From Eubacterium_U album (GTDB lineage: Bacteria > Bacillota > Clostridia > Lachnospirales > Lachnospiraceae), in contig NZ_JAODBU010000006.1 of NCBI RefSeq assembly GCF_025336545.1, positions 254,092 to 318,091 on the forward strand: a stretch of DNA of 64,000 nt, given 5' to 3'. The notes beneath the pieces are model-generated. The model was not told where the DNA came from. It did not search any database and saw nothing but the letters and a program-made list of their open reading frames with translations. Both the position numbers and the translations under genes were made by a program. The stretch's first letter is position 1. Each line of letters begins with the position of its first letter. Shown here in pieces: positions 1-8,197 of the stretch.

Positions 1-1451
1 AGCCCATTGATCTGCACATAATGGGAGTGCTTGAAATCCACACTTTCCGGTGCGAGAAACTCGTTGATCCGGATGTGATCCAGTTCCTCCATGCGGTTTT
101 CCTTTGTATAGGCGGACAGTACAGTGCTGATCCGGTCCGGAAGCGGAACCTCCGTACAAAGGGTACGGTTTAACAGTGTGTACAGGACATCTGTGGTAAA
201 TTCATCCTCATTGTCATGGGTGACCACTTCATTCCCGCACTGGTACAGAAAGGTTTTGGCAGTCTGGGATGCCGTCTCAAGGGCGGCAAGGATTTCCCGT
301 TCCTCCTCCTTCCGGTTGGCATTGAAGGGTTCATACTCAAAAATCAGAAAGAACCGTCTGGATACTGCTTCTCTGGAACTTAAGTTCTGGACAAACTGGA
401 TGTAGTCACGTTGCAGCTCCTGACAATGAGGATCGGTTTCCCGCTCCAGCTCCAGCCGGGACTGCTCCAAATGCTTATTGATGTCTGCTTTTTTGGAGAT
501 CATCTTGATCTGGAGTTTGACCGGGCTGATCTTTAAGTAGCTGATAAAGCTGTAAATGATGCCCTGCTGTTCTCTGGCACTTCGAAGCAGGAAGTTGATT
601 GGTTCAATCTCCAGGATCTTCACGTACCGTCCGTCTGTGGTATAGACGATCCCGTTTTCGATTTTTTCCACCGGAAGATAATCCTCCAAGGTCTGGTCTT
701 TCTTTCGCTTTTTCCGGGAAACGGGGTTTGCCGTGGCAGATGAGGCGTCCTTCTTGGAAACCACCTTCTTTTTCTGCTCTTTTTTTGCCGCCCGATTTTC
801 GGAAACTGCCCGTTTTTCTTCCTCCTTTCGTCTCCGGGCTTCCGTTTTTTTCTGGATTTTTATCTGTTTCGCCGCCTCTTTTTTCTGTCGGCTGGCTTCT
901 TTCTGCTCCCACTTTAGATAACGGATATCTTCCTTTGCCTGTTTTTTGATGCCCCGCTTGGTGGAGGTATCAAACTGTCGGTGTTCTTTTTTTTTACTTT
1001 TTGGCGGGGCTGGTGCGTCCGGTTCAGACTGCGGGGGAGCCGATGCCATTACTTTGGAAGGCTCTGCCGTTTTTTCTGCTTTCCGGTGTTTCTTTGTCTT
1101 TGGCTCTTTGGAACGTGGGTTCCTGCGTGGCTTTCCTTCCGGAAGACTGTCGGACCTCCAGATTACCCTGCGGTTCACTACAAAACGCAAGGCATTCATC
1201 AGAAAGGCAGTGATGCTCTCTCCGCCGATTCCAATCAGGGCTACCATTGCCGCCGGAAGTGCGGTCATGCAGAGAATGATGATGCGGGCAGTCAGGGACA
1301 GCGGCAGGTGGGAAACAGGGATACCAATTGCCAGGGAAAGAACAATGCTTTCTATGGCATTGCGGATGTCAAAAGTTCCGTTTAGGATCTTGCCTTTCTC
1401 AATGAAGTTGGGCGGGATAAAGGAAACCGGTGTTTCTTCTGGCTGTGTCAT
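1..1451 (-). CDS. PrgI-VirB4 fusion, conjugation ATPase (3' end cut by window edge)
   Basis: I translated this frame by hand: it is open for about 483 codons to the left edge. Residues 1 to about 100 resemble PrgI-family membrane proteins, with two hydrophobic segments near 34-52 and 56-80. A very basic Lys/Glu/Arg linker follows (about 105-235). Then comes the start of a VirB4-type N-terminal domain, with phrases such as DYLPVEKIENGIVYTTDGRY. VirB4 ATPases energise type IV secretion at the inner face of the membrane; the Walker motifs would lie beyond the edge. PrgI and VirB4 are usually separate neighbouring genes, so the single chain is notable. The ATG at 1449-1451 overlaps the upstream stop in an ATGA arrangement, implying translational coupling in the transfer operon. 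Confidence 0.8.
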   Translation of the reverse strand, partial: MTQPEETPVSFIPPNFIEKGKILNGTFDIRNAIESIVLSLAIGIPVSHLPLSLTARIIILCMTALPAAMVALIGIGGESITAFLMNALRFVVNRRVIWRSDSLPEGKPRRNPRSKEPKTKKHRKAEKTAEPSKVMASAPPQSEPDAPAPPKSKKKEHRQFDTSTKRGIKKQAKEDIRYLKWEQKEASRQKKEAAKQIKIQKKTEARRRKEEEKRAVSENRAAKKEQKKKVVSKKDASSATANPVSRKKRKKDQTLEDYLPVEKIENGIVYTTDGRYVKILEIEPINFLLRSAREQQGIIYSFISYLKISPVKLQIKMISKKADINKHLEQSRLELERETDPHCQELQRDYIQFVQNLSSREAVSRRFFLIFEYEPFNANRKEEEREILAALETASQTAKTFLYQCGNEVVTHDNEDEFTTDVLYTLLNRTLCTEVPLPDRISTVLSAYTKENRMEELDHIRINEFLAPESVDFKHSHYVQING

Positions 1452-2068
1452 GGCTGCACCTCCTTTTTCGTATCTTTCGCATCTTTGGAAGGCACAGAGG
1501 CACTGCCGGATTCTGTGTCCGGAGCTTCCGGGCTGTCAGAAGTATCCGGATACCCGCCTTCCTGCAGGTGTTCGATGTCCTGCGAAGTCAGGGACGGCAG
1601 GGAATCATCTGTCTGTTTTTCGTAAACAGTTGTATCTGCAGAGACCTGTACCCCGTCTTCTCCAAATAAAAACACACCCGTCGGGGTGTGGTAGGTAACC
1701 GGAAGCGTATCCTGATCGGAAAGTGAAAACATCAGGCAGACGGTTGTTTCGGTAGGGTAGCTGGTTTTTTCCGGTAGGAAGGTGATGCTTGTCTGTTCTT
1801 TTTTGACATACTCTTTTAGGTAGACAGGAAACTGCTCTTTGAGAGAAGCAATCTGGCTGTCGGAGAAAAATGCTTTTAAAGCATCAAAATCCAGATATTC
1901 CGGCATGGGGGTATCAGAATTTGTTTCTGTTGTTTCCTTTGCCGGTTCCCTGCCTTTGTTTCCGGAAGCTTCTTTTTTCTGGCTTTTCCAGAAACTGGGG
2001 AGAACCAGTCCGGCAAGCAGCAGAAACAGCATCAGGAAAATGGAAAGAATCACTTTTGTTCTGTTCAT
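1448..2068 (-). CDS. Membrane-anchored protein of the conjugation operon, function unknown
   Basis: This 206-residue protein has one N-terminal hydrophobic segment (about residues 6-27) and a mostly hydrophilic, acidic extracytoplasmic part, so it is probably anchored on the outside of the membrane. I do not recognise the family. The start at 2068 is chosen because AAAGGAG lies just upstream; a longer frame to 2119 lacks such a site. It sits between the cell-wall hydrolase and PrgI-VirB4 and overlaps the latter by four bases, so it is very likely a structural part of the transfer apparatus rather than cargo. Confidence 0.65.
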   Translation of the reverse strand: MNRTKVILSIFLMLFLLLAGLVLPSFWKSQKKEASGNKGREPAKETTETNSDTPMPEYLDFDALKAFFSDSQIASLKEQFPVYLKEYVKKEQTSITFLPEKTSYPTETTVCLMFSLSDQDTLPVTYHTPTGVFLFGEDGVQVSADTTVYEKQTDDSLPSLTSQDIEHLQEGGYPDTSDSPEAPDTESGSASVPSKDAKDTKKEVQP

Positions 2069-2078
2069 AATGGCTCCT

Positions 2079-3770
2079 TTATTTTTTGTCGAAGATCCAG
2101 TAGGCATTTGCCGTGGCATGGATTTCCGACATCATATCAAATTCACGGTTAATATAGTTCTTTGCGTCACTGTCATTGGGATCATTGACCAGTACCTTGC
2201 CGTTTGCCGTAACACCTCGGAGTACGATGAAGTGTCCGCCGCTGGTGAAAAGTCCTGCCCGCTGAGAGGAGATGACCGGACAGCCTTCGGAGAGTGCCTG
2301 AAGTACCGTATTGGCATTGCTGGTCTGTGTGACGCTGCCACAGCCGAAATGACTGGCTGCAGCCTGAAAGTAGCTCCAGTAGGTTCCAACTCCCGGCTTG
2401 TAATAGGAATTCCCGCACCATGCCACCGCATCCGGAGGGGTAATGGTATTCCCGGTCAGGTAGCTGGCGATCATGGCAAAGCTGGTAGGCCCGCAGCCGG
2501 AAGATGCGATAGAGCCGCCGCCATAAGGAATGTTCCCGTAATCGGTCTGGAGATAGTGCGGAATCTGCATTCCGTTTGCCGGATAGCTTCCGCCGGTATT
2601 GGTAATCTGATAATACCGGAGAACATGCTCCACATATTCCTTGTCCCCATACCGGTCATAATGCCAGTTCGGACGGGCACACATCATATCCGAATAAGCA
2701 ATGGCGTTTTCTTTGGTATAACCGCCGTCACGTTCCATTGCCCAGTCGATATAGCCGGAGCCGTAATTGTAACCCTGAAGCGCCAGCTTGATGCGGTCCA
2801 GGTCGGTAGGTCCGGTACATCCTGCTTTATCCAGTGCATACTTTAATTCCTGAATCCCACATTCGATGGAATAAGCAGGATCGGTGATGCCGTTGGGGAC
2901 ATGGGGGTATTTCTTATTAAAGCCGCCTTCTGCCGCCTGCATGGGATCGCTTCCACGCCCGCCGCTTTCCTGCATCATGACTGCCATGAGGAGTTCCACA
3001 TAAGCTTCCATGCCGTATTTCTGTGCGACCTGCTGGATGGTAGCCCGGTAAGCCAGCACCTCATCGCTGACACCTACCGCCATGGCAAGACCGGAAGCGG
3101 AGCCGCCAAAGAACATGGTCAGGTTTTCCACATAACTGTCTGCCGTTTTTTTCTGCTTATCGGTCAGATGAAAGACGTGATCTGCAAAGTAGGCATCTCC
3201 GGCATAGCTGACCGTGTAGGTATGGCGGGTAAAAGTAACCTTTCTGGGTGGTGCATTTTCCTCTTCCGCCGGAACTTCCACCGTGGCCGTTTCTGAAGTA
3301 ACGTCATAAGAAAAAAGCCCGTCCTCGTTTTCCCGGATCAGGCTTTTGAGTTTGCTGATATTTATATTTTTATAGTCATCCTGGCTGGCACAAAACTGTG
3401 CGATGAGCTGGTTCGCATTTACGATGATACTGGAAGCGTAAGGATCGCTGATAGAGGCAGTATCTCCTTCCGGGAGTCTGGCAATTTCCGCATTGATCTT
3501 AGCAAGCAGTGCATCATGGCTTTCCTGAAGCACCTCCACGATTGCCTGATTGGAAGCCCGGATATTTTCACTGATTACCGTGTTGCTGGTCAGTGCTCCG
3601 GTATTTTCAGAGAGGTCTCCGAAGACGAGTCCCGGAAGCATGACAAGGAACAGAATGGGAAGCATCAGTACACCGCCGACGGCTGCTCCAGTTTTCGCAA
3701 GGGTGCGCCTGTGCCGGAATACTGTACCGATGACAGCAAGAGGACTGCCCATCAAGGCTGTTTTTGGCAT
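2079..3770 (-). CDS. Conjugation peptidoglycan hydrolase: lysozyme-like domain plus C39-like peptidase
   Basis: The 563-residue protein should open the cell wall for the transfer channel. It has a transmembrane segment near residues 30-50 and a coiled region. A lysozyme/SLT-like domain carries MAVMMQESGGRG, with the expected catalytic Glu in QESGG. A C-terminal C39-like cysteine peptidase domain begins at SSGCGPTSFAMIASYL (Cys and its conserved GPT) with a later GGHFIVLRG (His). The same two activities are found in Tn916 Orf14-type proteins, but there the second domain is NlpC/P60. The start at 3770 follows the upstream stop by one base and uses GGAG inside the previous gene. It is translated with the secretion genes on both sides. 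Confidence 0.8.
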   Translation of the reverse strand: MPKTALMGSPLAVIGTVFRHRRTLAKTGAAVGGVLMLPILFLVMLPGLVFGDLSENTGALTSNTVISENIRASNQAIVEVLQESHDALLAKINAEIARLPEGDTASISDPYASSIIVNANQLIAQFCASQDDYKNINISKLKSLIRENEDGLFSYDVTSETATVEVPAEEENAPPRKVTFTRHTYTVSYAGDAYFADHVFHLTDKQKKTADSYVENLTMFFGGSASGLAMAVGVSDEVLAYRATIQQVAQKYGMEAYVELLMAVMMQESGGRGSDPMQAAEGGFNKKYPHVPNGITDPAYSIECGIQELKYALDKAGCTGPTDLDRIKLALQGYNYGSGYIDWAMERDGGYTKENAIAYSDMMCARPNWHYDRYGDKEYVEHVLRYYQITNTGGSYPANGMQIPHYLQTDYGNIPYGGGSIASSGCGPTSFAMIASYLTGNTITPPDAVAWCGNSYYKPGVGTYWSYFQAAASHFGCGSVTQTSNANTVLQALSEGCPVISSQRAGLFTSGGHFIVLRGVTANGKVLVNDPNDSDAKNYINREFDMMSEIHATANAYWIFDKK

Positions 3771-3771
3771 G

Positions 3772-4680
3772 TTACATACGCTCCTTTCGCTGTGGGGCTG
3801 GCGGCAGTTTCTGGACAATGGATTCATTGTAGGCTACTTTGCCGCTGCCGGAAGTATATGGTGTTTTTTCGACCGTATCCTGTGCATACTGCTTGTACCA
3901 GGTGGAACCGTCCACGGACTGTACCGTAGAGTAGGAGCCCTGAGTAGGAGCTGCATACTGGTCGGCATGGTACAGGGCAAAATCCCGGTTCCCGGAGCTT
4001 CCGGTTTCGGTACCGGTGATCCTTCCGCCACCGATTTCTACATTATCATAGGAAGAACCGCCGCCCGGATTGATGCCCATATAGGAAGTAAAGGCTTTCT
4101 GTGCGTCTGCTCCCTTGATGGAACCTACCTGACCGTAATTTCCCTGTGCAATGTTGCTGATGACCTGATTGGCAAAGTCTCCGCCTTTGTTCAGGGATGA
4201 CTGGTAGAGCATGTTTCCGATACTGCTGTGTTCGGTATAACCGGTTGCGGAATTGACCGCTTCTCTTTGTACCTGTCTTCCCACTGCCCCGGCAAGCCCG
4301 CCGGATAGGAAGCTTCCTGCGACAGCCGCACTTCCGGGAGAAGAGGCTTTGTGGTAGCCGCCACCACCATGGGAACGCATGGAACCGGTCAGGCTCCGTC
4401 CTGCAATCAGAAGTTCAGCCATCATGTTTCCTCCGGTATTGCCGACATTGATGCCAAGCGATGCCAGAAAAGAATCAATTTTCTGGGATACCTTTAAAAA
4501 GGCAATGGCACACAGGAACCAGACGAAGACATTTCCGGTTACCGCTTCCTTTCCCTGACTGGCAACTGCCGCTTCCACGTCTGCTTCCGTAAGCTCCGCT
4601 GCAAAGACCGGCATGGAGCAAAACAGTACCAGACAGGCAGTTAGTACCAGGAATGGTATGAGTTTCTTTCTAAGTTTCAT
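3772..4680 (-). CDS. Secreted/membrane Gly-Ser-rich conjugation protein
   Basis: 302 residues. A signal peptide covers residues 1-28 (hydrophobic core, ending VFAAE), followed by one hydrophobic segment at about 48-70. The remainder is long, Gly/Ser/Tyr-rich and low in hydrophobicity (GGGGYHKASSPGSAAVAG and similar). GGAGG precedes the ATG at good spacing. It lies between VirB6-like and hydrolase genes, a position occupied in many Firmicutes ICEs by a poorly characterised surface or channel component. I cannot name a family. Transfer function is inferred from the operon only. Confidence 0.6.
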   Translation of the reverse strand: MKLRKKLIPFLVLTACLVLFCSMPVFAAELTEADVEAAVASQGKEAVTGNVFVWFLCAIAFLKVSQKIDSFLASLGINVGNTGGNMMAELLIAGRSLTGSMRSHGGGGYHKASSPGSAAVAGSFLSGGLAGAVGRQVQREAVNSATGYTEHSSIGNMLYQSSLNKGGDFANQVISNIAQGNYGQVGSIKGADAQKAFTSYMGINPGGGSSYDNVEIGGGRITGTETGSSGNRDFALYHADQYAAPTQGSYSTVQSVDGSTWYKQYAQDTVEKTPYTSGSGKVAYNESIVQKLPPAPQRKERM

Positions 4681-4695
4681 TTTGGTCCTCCTTTC

Positions 4696-5406
4696 TTATA
4701 GGGATAACGGATTGGCAAGGAAGGTGCCGACCATAGAAGTAAACAGCCGCAGGCACCACGCATTCATCAGAAGCAAAAAGAACTGGCCGCCAAGCATCCG
4801 GCACCAGCTTTTGAAGATATTTCCGGTTGACTGGCTGGCACCCATGGAAAAAGCTGCCGGGGCTGTGTAGACCAGTACCCCCAGAAGAATATAGCGTTCT
4901 GCCGCTTCAAAGAGCAGTTTGATGTAGTTCCACGCCAGAATCAGTACCAGAATCAGTGCAATGATGGCTACCGCCCCATTTGCACAGACTCCCAGGATGA
5001 CTGTGACTACGGAGTTAAAATCCGCAAATTTTAAAGGCGGCAGGTCTTCCGTCAGAATCCAGTTGTACGGTGTTCCTGAAATCTTCAGGAGCAGATCCAC
5101 AATATCTTTCGCATAGAAGGTGAGAAAGATAAAGAGGAAGGAACGGATGGACAGCTTAATGGGATCTTCCGCTTCGATACCGGCTCCCATAAAGTAATTT
5201 TTAAAGAGCTGCCATACCCAGTTTAAGAGGATCAGCCCGATGCCCAGTGCCAGAAAGACCTGATACATGGTCTCGGCAGCAGGAAAGTAGCGAAGAAACG
5301 TATCCATGGAACAGCCCAGAGCACCGAGGACTGAAGTGGTGATCAGATCCAGAATGTTCATGACCTGTTCGGCAATCCATTCCACGATTCCGTCAAGTAT
5401 TCCCAT
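4696..5406 (-). CDS. VirB6/TrbL-like polytopic channel protein
   Basis: 236 residues with about five to six hydrophobic segments (near 50-66, 90-108, 130-160, 165-190, 205-230), the composition and size of TrbL/VirB6-type inner-membrane channel subunits in Gram-positive ICEs. It would form part of the translocation channel with the VirB4 ATPase. It lies immediately downstream of the pilin-like gene and upstream of the secreted protein, in one minus-strand operon with short gaps. Assignment rests on topology and gene order; no single diagnostic motif is visible. Confidence 0.7.
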   Translation of the reverse strand: MGILDGIVEWIAEQVMNILDLITTSVLGALGCSMDTFLRYFPAAETMYQVFLALGIGLILLNWVWQLFKNYFMGAGIEAEDPIKLSIRSFLFIFLTFYAKDIVDLLLKISGTPYNWILTEDLPPLKFADFNSVVTVILGVCANGAVAIIALILVLILAWNYIKLLFEAAERYILLGVLVYTAPAAFSMGASQSTGNIFKSWCRMLGGQFFLLLMNAWCLRLFTSMVGTFLANPLSL

Positions 5407-5424
5407 AGTGGCATCTCCTTTCGT

Positions 5425-5802
5425 CTATCCGTTCCATTTTCCGCCTGCAAAGAACGGGGTGATGTAAGCCATGATAAAGCCAAGCCCGTTTAAGATCGCC
5501 CAGGTAATGACGATACGCTTGAGCCATGCACGTGATTCGTCCACGGTTTTTCCGCTTTTGGAAAAATTCATCATCAGAAGGGCAACCGATGCCGTTACGA
5601 CTGCAGCAATGGTGGAAATGAGGATAATCTGGTTATAGACATCCTTCATGATCTCATTGGCTTTGGTCCAGATGGTAGCGGCAAAAACCGGCTGTGTGTA
5701 TCCGCAGAGGACTGTGACAGCCAGAAATGCAGCATACAGGCATTTGCCATAATTGACATGCCGTTTTGTGTCCGGCGGAGCGTTTTTCAGTTTGTGTTTC
5801 AC
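5425..5802 (-). CDS. VirB2/TrbC-like pilin-like membrane protein
   Basis: 125 residues: signal peptide ending about residue 41 (QPVFAA), then two transmembrane helices (about 55-77 and 90-112) separated by a short basic loop with SKSGKTVDESRAWLKR. This is the layout of VirB2/TrbC or Maff2-type proteins that head Firmicutes T4SS operons. The start is GTG at 5800-5802, supported by AAGGAGG eight bases upstream. It is the first gene of the secretion operon; tandem terminators lie upstream on the same strand. Confidence 0.7.
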   Translation of the reverse strand: MKHKLKNAPPDTKRHVNYGKCLYAAFLAVTVLCGYTQPVFAATIWTKANEIMKDVYNQIILISTIAAVVTASVALLMMNFSKSGKTVDESRAWLKRIVITWAILNGLGFIMAYITPFFAGGKWNG

Positions 5803-5829
5803 GTAAAGGTACCTCCTTTTTATAAGAGC

Positions 5830-5853
5830 GGCAGGAGAAGTATCTCCCCTGCC
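5830..5853 (-). promoter_or_regulatory. Leader hairpin before pilin gene
   Basis: GGCAGGAGA and TCTCCCCTGCC form a stem about 25 bases upstream of the AAGGAGG of the pilin-like gene. No T-run follows. It may shape the leader or protect the 5' end after processing. Confidence 0.4.
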
Positions 5854-5876
5854 TTTGCTTATGGTTTTCCTGCCTC

Positions 5877-5912
5877 AAGAAAAGACGCAGCCCGGTCAAT
5901 GCAGGCTGCGTC
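5877..5912 (-). terminator. Leader terminator T2 upstream of the secretion operon
   Basis: On the minus strand GACGCAGCC pairs with GGCTGCGTC and is followed by TTTTCTTG. It lies in the leader of the secretion operon, so it either insulates it or attenuates it. Confidence 0.6.
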
Positions 5913-5954
5913 CTAAATCAAAGTATGAAATTGTAAAGATCCTCCTATCTTACA

Positions 5955-6010
5955 GAAAAAACGCAGCTTATTTGCCGCAGGAGAGGCTTCCCATACGGCA
6001 GTGCTGCGTT
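5955..6010 (-). terminator. Leader terminator T1 upstream of the secretion operon
   Basis: AACGCAGC pairs with GCTGCGTT, with an inner TGCCG/CGGCA stem, and is followed by six Ts on the minus strand. Its stem arms are nearly identical to those of T2, so partner exchange between the two hairpins is possible. Confidence 0.65.
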
Positions 6011-6115
6011 TCGTTCTGCATATAATTTTGACAATATCAATTTTAACATGGGTAAATTACCGCTACAATCGCAGGACTGTGCCAGTTACAGACGATGGAG
6101 TGCCAAAAACGTGAC

Positions 6116-6132
6116 CAACGCTAAAAGCGTTG
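6116..6132. promoter_or_regulatory. Palindromic operator candidate 1
   Basis: A perfect 17-base palindrome built on CAACGCT and AGCGTTG, 110 bases before the XRE-type gene. Probable binding site of that regulator (inference). A TTGACA lies upstream at 6028-6033. Confidence 0.5.
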
Positions 6133-6194
6133 TAAATGCAATCCTTATGGATACTGTAAGCGTGATTTGCAACCAATTATACTGGATTTACATG

Positions 6195-6215
6195 ACTAAT
6201 GCTTTAAGCGTTAGT
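6195..6215. promoter_or_regulatory. Palindromic operator candidate 2
   Basis: A 21-base near-perfect palindrome, ACTAATGCTT/AAGCGTTAGT, resembling operator 1 (GCT..AGCGTT) and ending eight bases before the ribosome-binding site of the XRE gene. Confidence 0.5.
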
Positions 6216-6241
6216 GAATACTGGAAGGAGGAGGTGTGCGT

Positions 6242-6562
6242 GTGAAAGGAATGGGAAAGGCAATCCGCAGGTACAGGGAAGAGGCAGGAATTACGCAGGA
6301 GAAACTGGCTGAACTGGTGGATATCAGTACCAACCATCTGGGTGCGATTGAGCGGGAAGTGAAAACACCTACGATGGAAACATTTGTAAAGCTGTTGAAT
6401 GTATTAGGTGCGGAACCGAATGAAGTGCTGAAGGAAGTGATTCCTCTTACCAGAATGGAACATACTTCTGTAGTGGAAGGAAAGCTGGAAAGGCTCACAC
6501 CGAAGAAGCAGGAAAGCGTGCTTCGGATGCTGGATGTGATAATTGAAGAGATGATGACATAG
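6242..6562 (+). CDS. XRE/Cro-CI family DNA-binding regulator
   Basis: 106 residues. Residues about 5-60 form a helix-turn-helix of the XRE type (ITQEKLAELVDISTNHLGAIE). The short C-terminal part has no recognisable effector domain. GTG at 6242 is preferred because AGGAGG ends seven bases before it; GTG at 6236 would overlap that site, and ATG at 6251 is also possible. Two palindromes upstream are likely operators, suggesting autoregulation and control of the divergent secretion operon. A strong terminator follows, so it is a single-gene unit. Confidence 0.8.
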   Translation: MKGMGKAIRRYREEAGITQEKLAELVDISTNHLGAIEREVKTPTMETFVKLLNVLGAEPNEVLKEVIPLTRMEHTSVVEGKLERLTPKKQESVLRMLDVIIEEMMT

Positions 6563-6565
6563 AAG

Positions 6566-6598
6566 CTGTCTGCGAAATTGCCGCAGGCAGTTTTTTTT
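6566..6598 (+). terminator. Rho-independent terminator of the XRE gene
   Basis: CTGTCTGCG pairs with CGCAGGCAG and is followed directly by eight Ts. Confidence 0.85.
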
Positions 6599-6718
6599 GA
6601 AAGCTGTATATGCAATAAAACACATAAAAATATGCGATTTATGATGAAAGTGATTGCAAGATTTGATATAGTAATCCTAAAAGCATTATAAAACTAATTC
6701 TTAAAGGATGACTATGAT

Positions 6719-7432
6719 ATGAAAAAGGGATATGTGGGATTATTGGCATGTGCGTCAGGAATTCTGATCGGACTGGGAATCAGCCGGCTGGATCTGACAG
6801 GTTATCTTGAAAAAACACAGGAGCAGGAATATCACCCGGTAGAAAGAAAGGTGCCTGAATCAGTAGAAAGCAAGCTGAAAGATCCAAAACAGTGCTGGCT
6901 GTGTGGAAGCGATGAACGGAGTATGATGGATTATTTCCGGAAGTTTGACGATCTGGGAGTGATCTGTACCAATCACTGGTATGTGATGGATATGCATATC
7001 CGGAATCATGATGAGGACGGGAATCTTACCGGCCCGCAGGGAAACGGGCATATGGGTTATACCGGGACAGGAGAAGGCGGCTGCTTTTTCCATACGGAGC
7101 AGATGTCGGATTACGGGATTTCCGAAGTATCGGTGGATTACGGGGAAGATAGTATCTTCGATGTGAAAAAAGTACAGAACCATCTGTGTCAGGAATGCCT
7201 GGATAAGCTGGTGGAAAGCATGGAGGTATTCTGTGAGGAAACGCAAAAACCAAAGCCCCGTGATCTGGTACTGGTGGATTTTCAGACATTGGAGCTGTAC
7301 GCCATTCAGGAGCATAATGCGGGATACTTTATCCGGGATTATTATGTGGAAATTGAGTCAGAGGAAGACAGAGTGGAAGTAAAGGCATTTTACTGCCCGA
7401 AACTTAATAACGGGAAAAAGGATGGAGAATGA
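6719..7432 (+). CDS. Membrane-anchored protein with paired-Cys motifs, unknown
   Basis: 237 residues. An N-terminal hydrophobic segment (about 5-22) suggests membrane anchoring. The remainder has CWLCG near residue 58 and CQECL near residue 158, two CxxC pairs that could bind zinc or form disulfides, plus His-rich stretches (NHWYVMDMHIRNH). I do not recognise the family. AAAGGA lies about ten bases before the ATG. It begins a plus-strand group of small membrane-associated genes between the XRE gene and the two-component system. Confidence 0.6.
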   Translation: MKKGYVGLLACASGILIGLGISRLDLTGYLEKTQEQEYHPVERKVPESVESKLKDPKQCWLCGSDERSMMDYFRKFDDLGVICTNHWYVMDMHIRNHDEDGNLTGPQGNGHMGYTGTGEGGCFFHTEQMSDYGISEVSVDYGEDSIFDVKKVQNHLCQECLDKLVESMEVFCEETQKPKPRDLVLVDFQTLELYAIQEHNAGYFIRDYYVEIESEEDRVEVKAFYCPKLNNGKKDGE

Positions 7433-7517
7433 TTTGAGGTTTGCATTGGTGAGGAATATAATGTAAGTACGTGTTATGTATTAGAAAAATATGAATTTAA
7501 CAGAAAGAAGGATTGTT

Positions 7518-7847
7518 ATGAAATTTATCAAAACTAGAAAATTCACATGGATAATTTGTATAATAGGATTTTTGCTTGCTCTTGTAAGTATATTTTTCTT
7601 ACCGAGTATTATTCCAGTACATTTTGCAAATGGGATTGCGGATGATTATGGAAGAAAAATACAAATATTTTTATTTCCTATATTACAAGTGCTTATCACT
7701 TTTTTGACTGGACGAGAAAAAGTAAAATATTGCCTGACACATTCAAAAACTTTCTTAACGGACATTCAGTTTAATTGGATGATAGATGGTGTACTTTTAT
7801 TGGTAATGTTTGCAGAAATATGGGTTATCTATGCTTCATTTGCATAG
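7518..7847 (+). CDS. Small DUF1648-like membrane protein
   Basis: 109 residues with three hydrophobic segments (about 8-28, 43-60 and 85-105). The sequence LPSIIPVHFANGIADDYGRK after the first helix resembles the DUF1648 signature (PxxIPxHF/WN..G..D) seen in SdpI-type and other peptide-immunity membrane proteins. The start at 7518 follows AGAAGGA; a longer frame from 7491 has no ribosome site. A role in immunity or envelope stress fits the neighbouring ABC module but is inference. Confidence 0.55.
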   Translation: MKFIKTRKFTWIICIIGFLLALVSIFFLPSIIPVHFANGIADDYGRKIQIFLFPILQVLITFLTGREKVKYCLTHSKTFLTDIQFNWMIDGVLLLVMFAEIWVIYASFA

Positions 7848-7908
7848 AAATACTTGCATAACAATTTACATTTGATTGAGCAGATAAAAATGATTTGAGA
7901 TGGTAGCA

Positions 7909-8142
7909 ATGAAAAAGCGATTGGGAATCATAGCCGGAATTTTAGGAATTGTATTGGCAGTCATTGGCATTGTACTGAAGCAGAAAGAAAACACAGCCGT
8001 TTCTGTTATTGGTGGTGCGGATGGCCCGACTTCTATTTTCATAGCAGGGAAGTTAAATGGTGATAATTTTATTTTTATGATTGTAGTTGGAATTATTTTA
8101 TTGATTTTGGCAGGAGTTATTTTTTACAAACGTAAGCATTAA
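7909..8142 (+). CDS. Two-helix mini-protein with GGADGPT motif
   Basis: 77 residues: helix at about 5-22, a loop reading VSVIGGADGPTSIFIAGK, then a second helix at about 50-70. GGADGPT(S/A)IF is the signature loop of beta subunits of sodium-pumping decarboxylases (OadB/GcdB), proteins of about 370-430 residues. Here only the motif between two helices remains. Similar tiny proteins occur in Clostridia and are often annotated from this motif alone. No decarboxylase partner is nearby, so a sodium-pump function is doubtful. The start at ATG 7909 is weakly supported (GAGATGG upstream). Confidence 0.6.
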   Translation: MKKRLGIIAGILGIVLAVIGIVLKQKENTAVSVIGGADGPTSIFIAGKLNGDNFIFMIVVGIILLILAGVIFYKRKH

Positions 8143-8197
8143 GTTACAGTTTTTTAGACTGTGTATGGCGGAAGAACCGGGAAAGTGTAGATATATC

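Noticed and set aside
599..949. Long plus-strand frames across the VirB4 linker region
   Set aside because: They are shadows of the Lys/Glu-rich minus-strand PrgI-VirB4 frame; no ribosome site.
1839..2846. 335-codon plus-strand frame
   Set aside because: Opposite to the hydrolase gene; composition is that of a reverse-strand shadow and it crosses two real genes.
5654..5899. 81-codon minus-strand frame overlapping the pilin-like gene
   Set aside because: It runs through the leader terminators and the pilin frame has signal peptide and helices.
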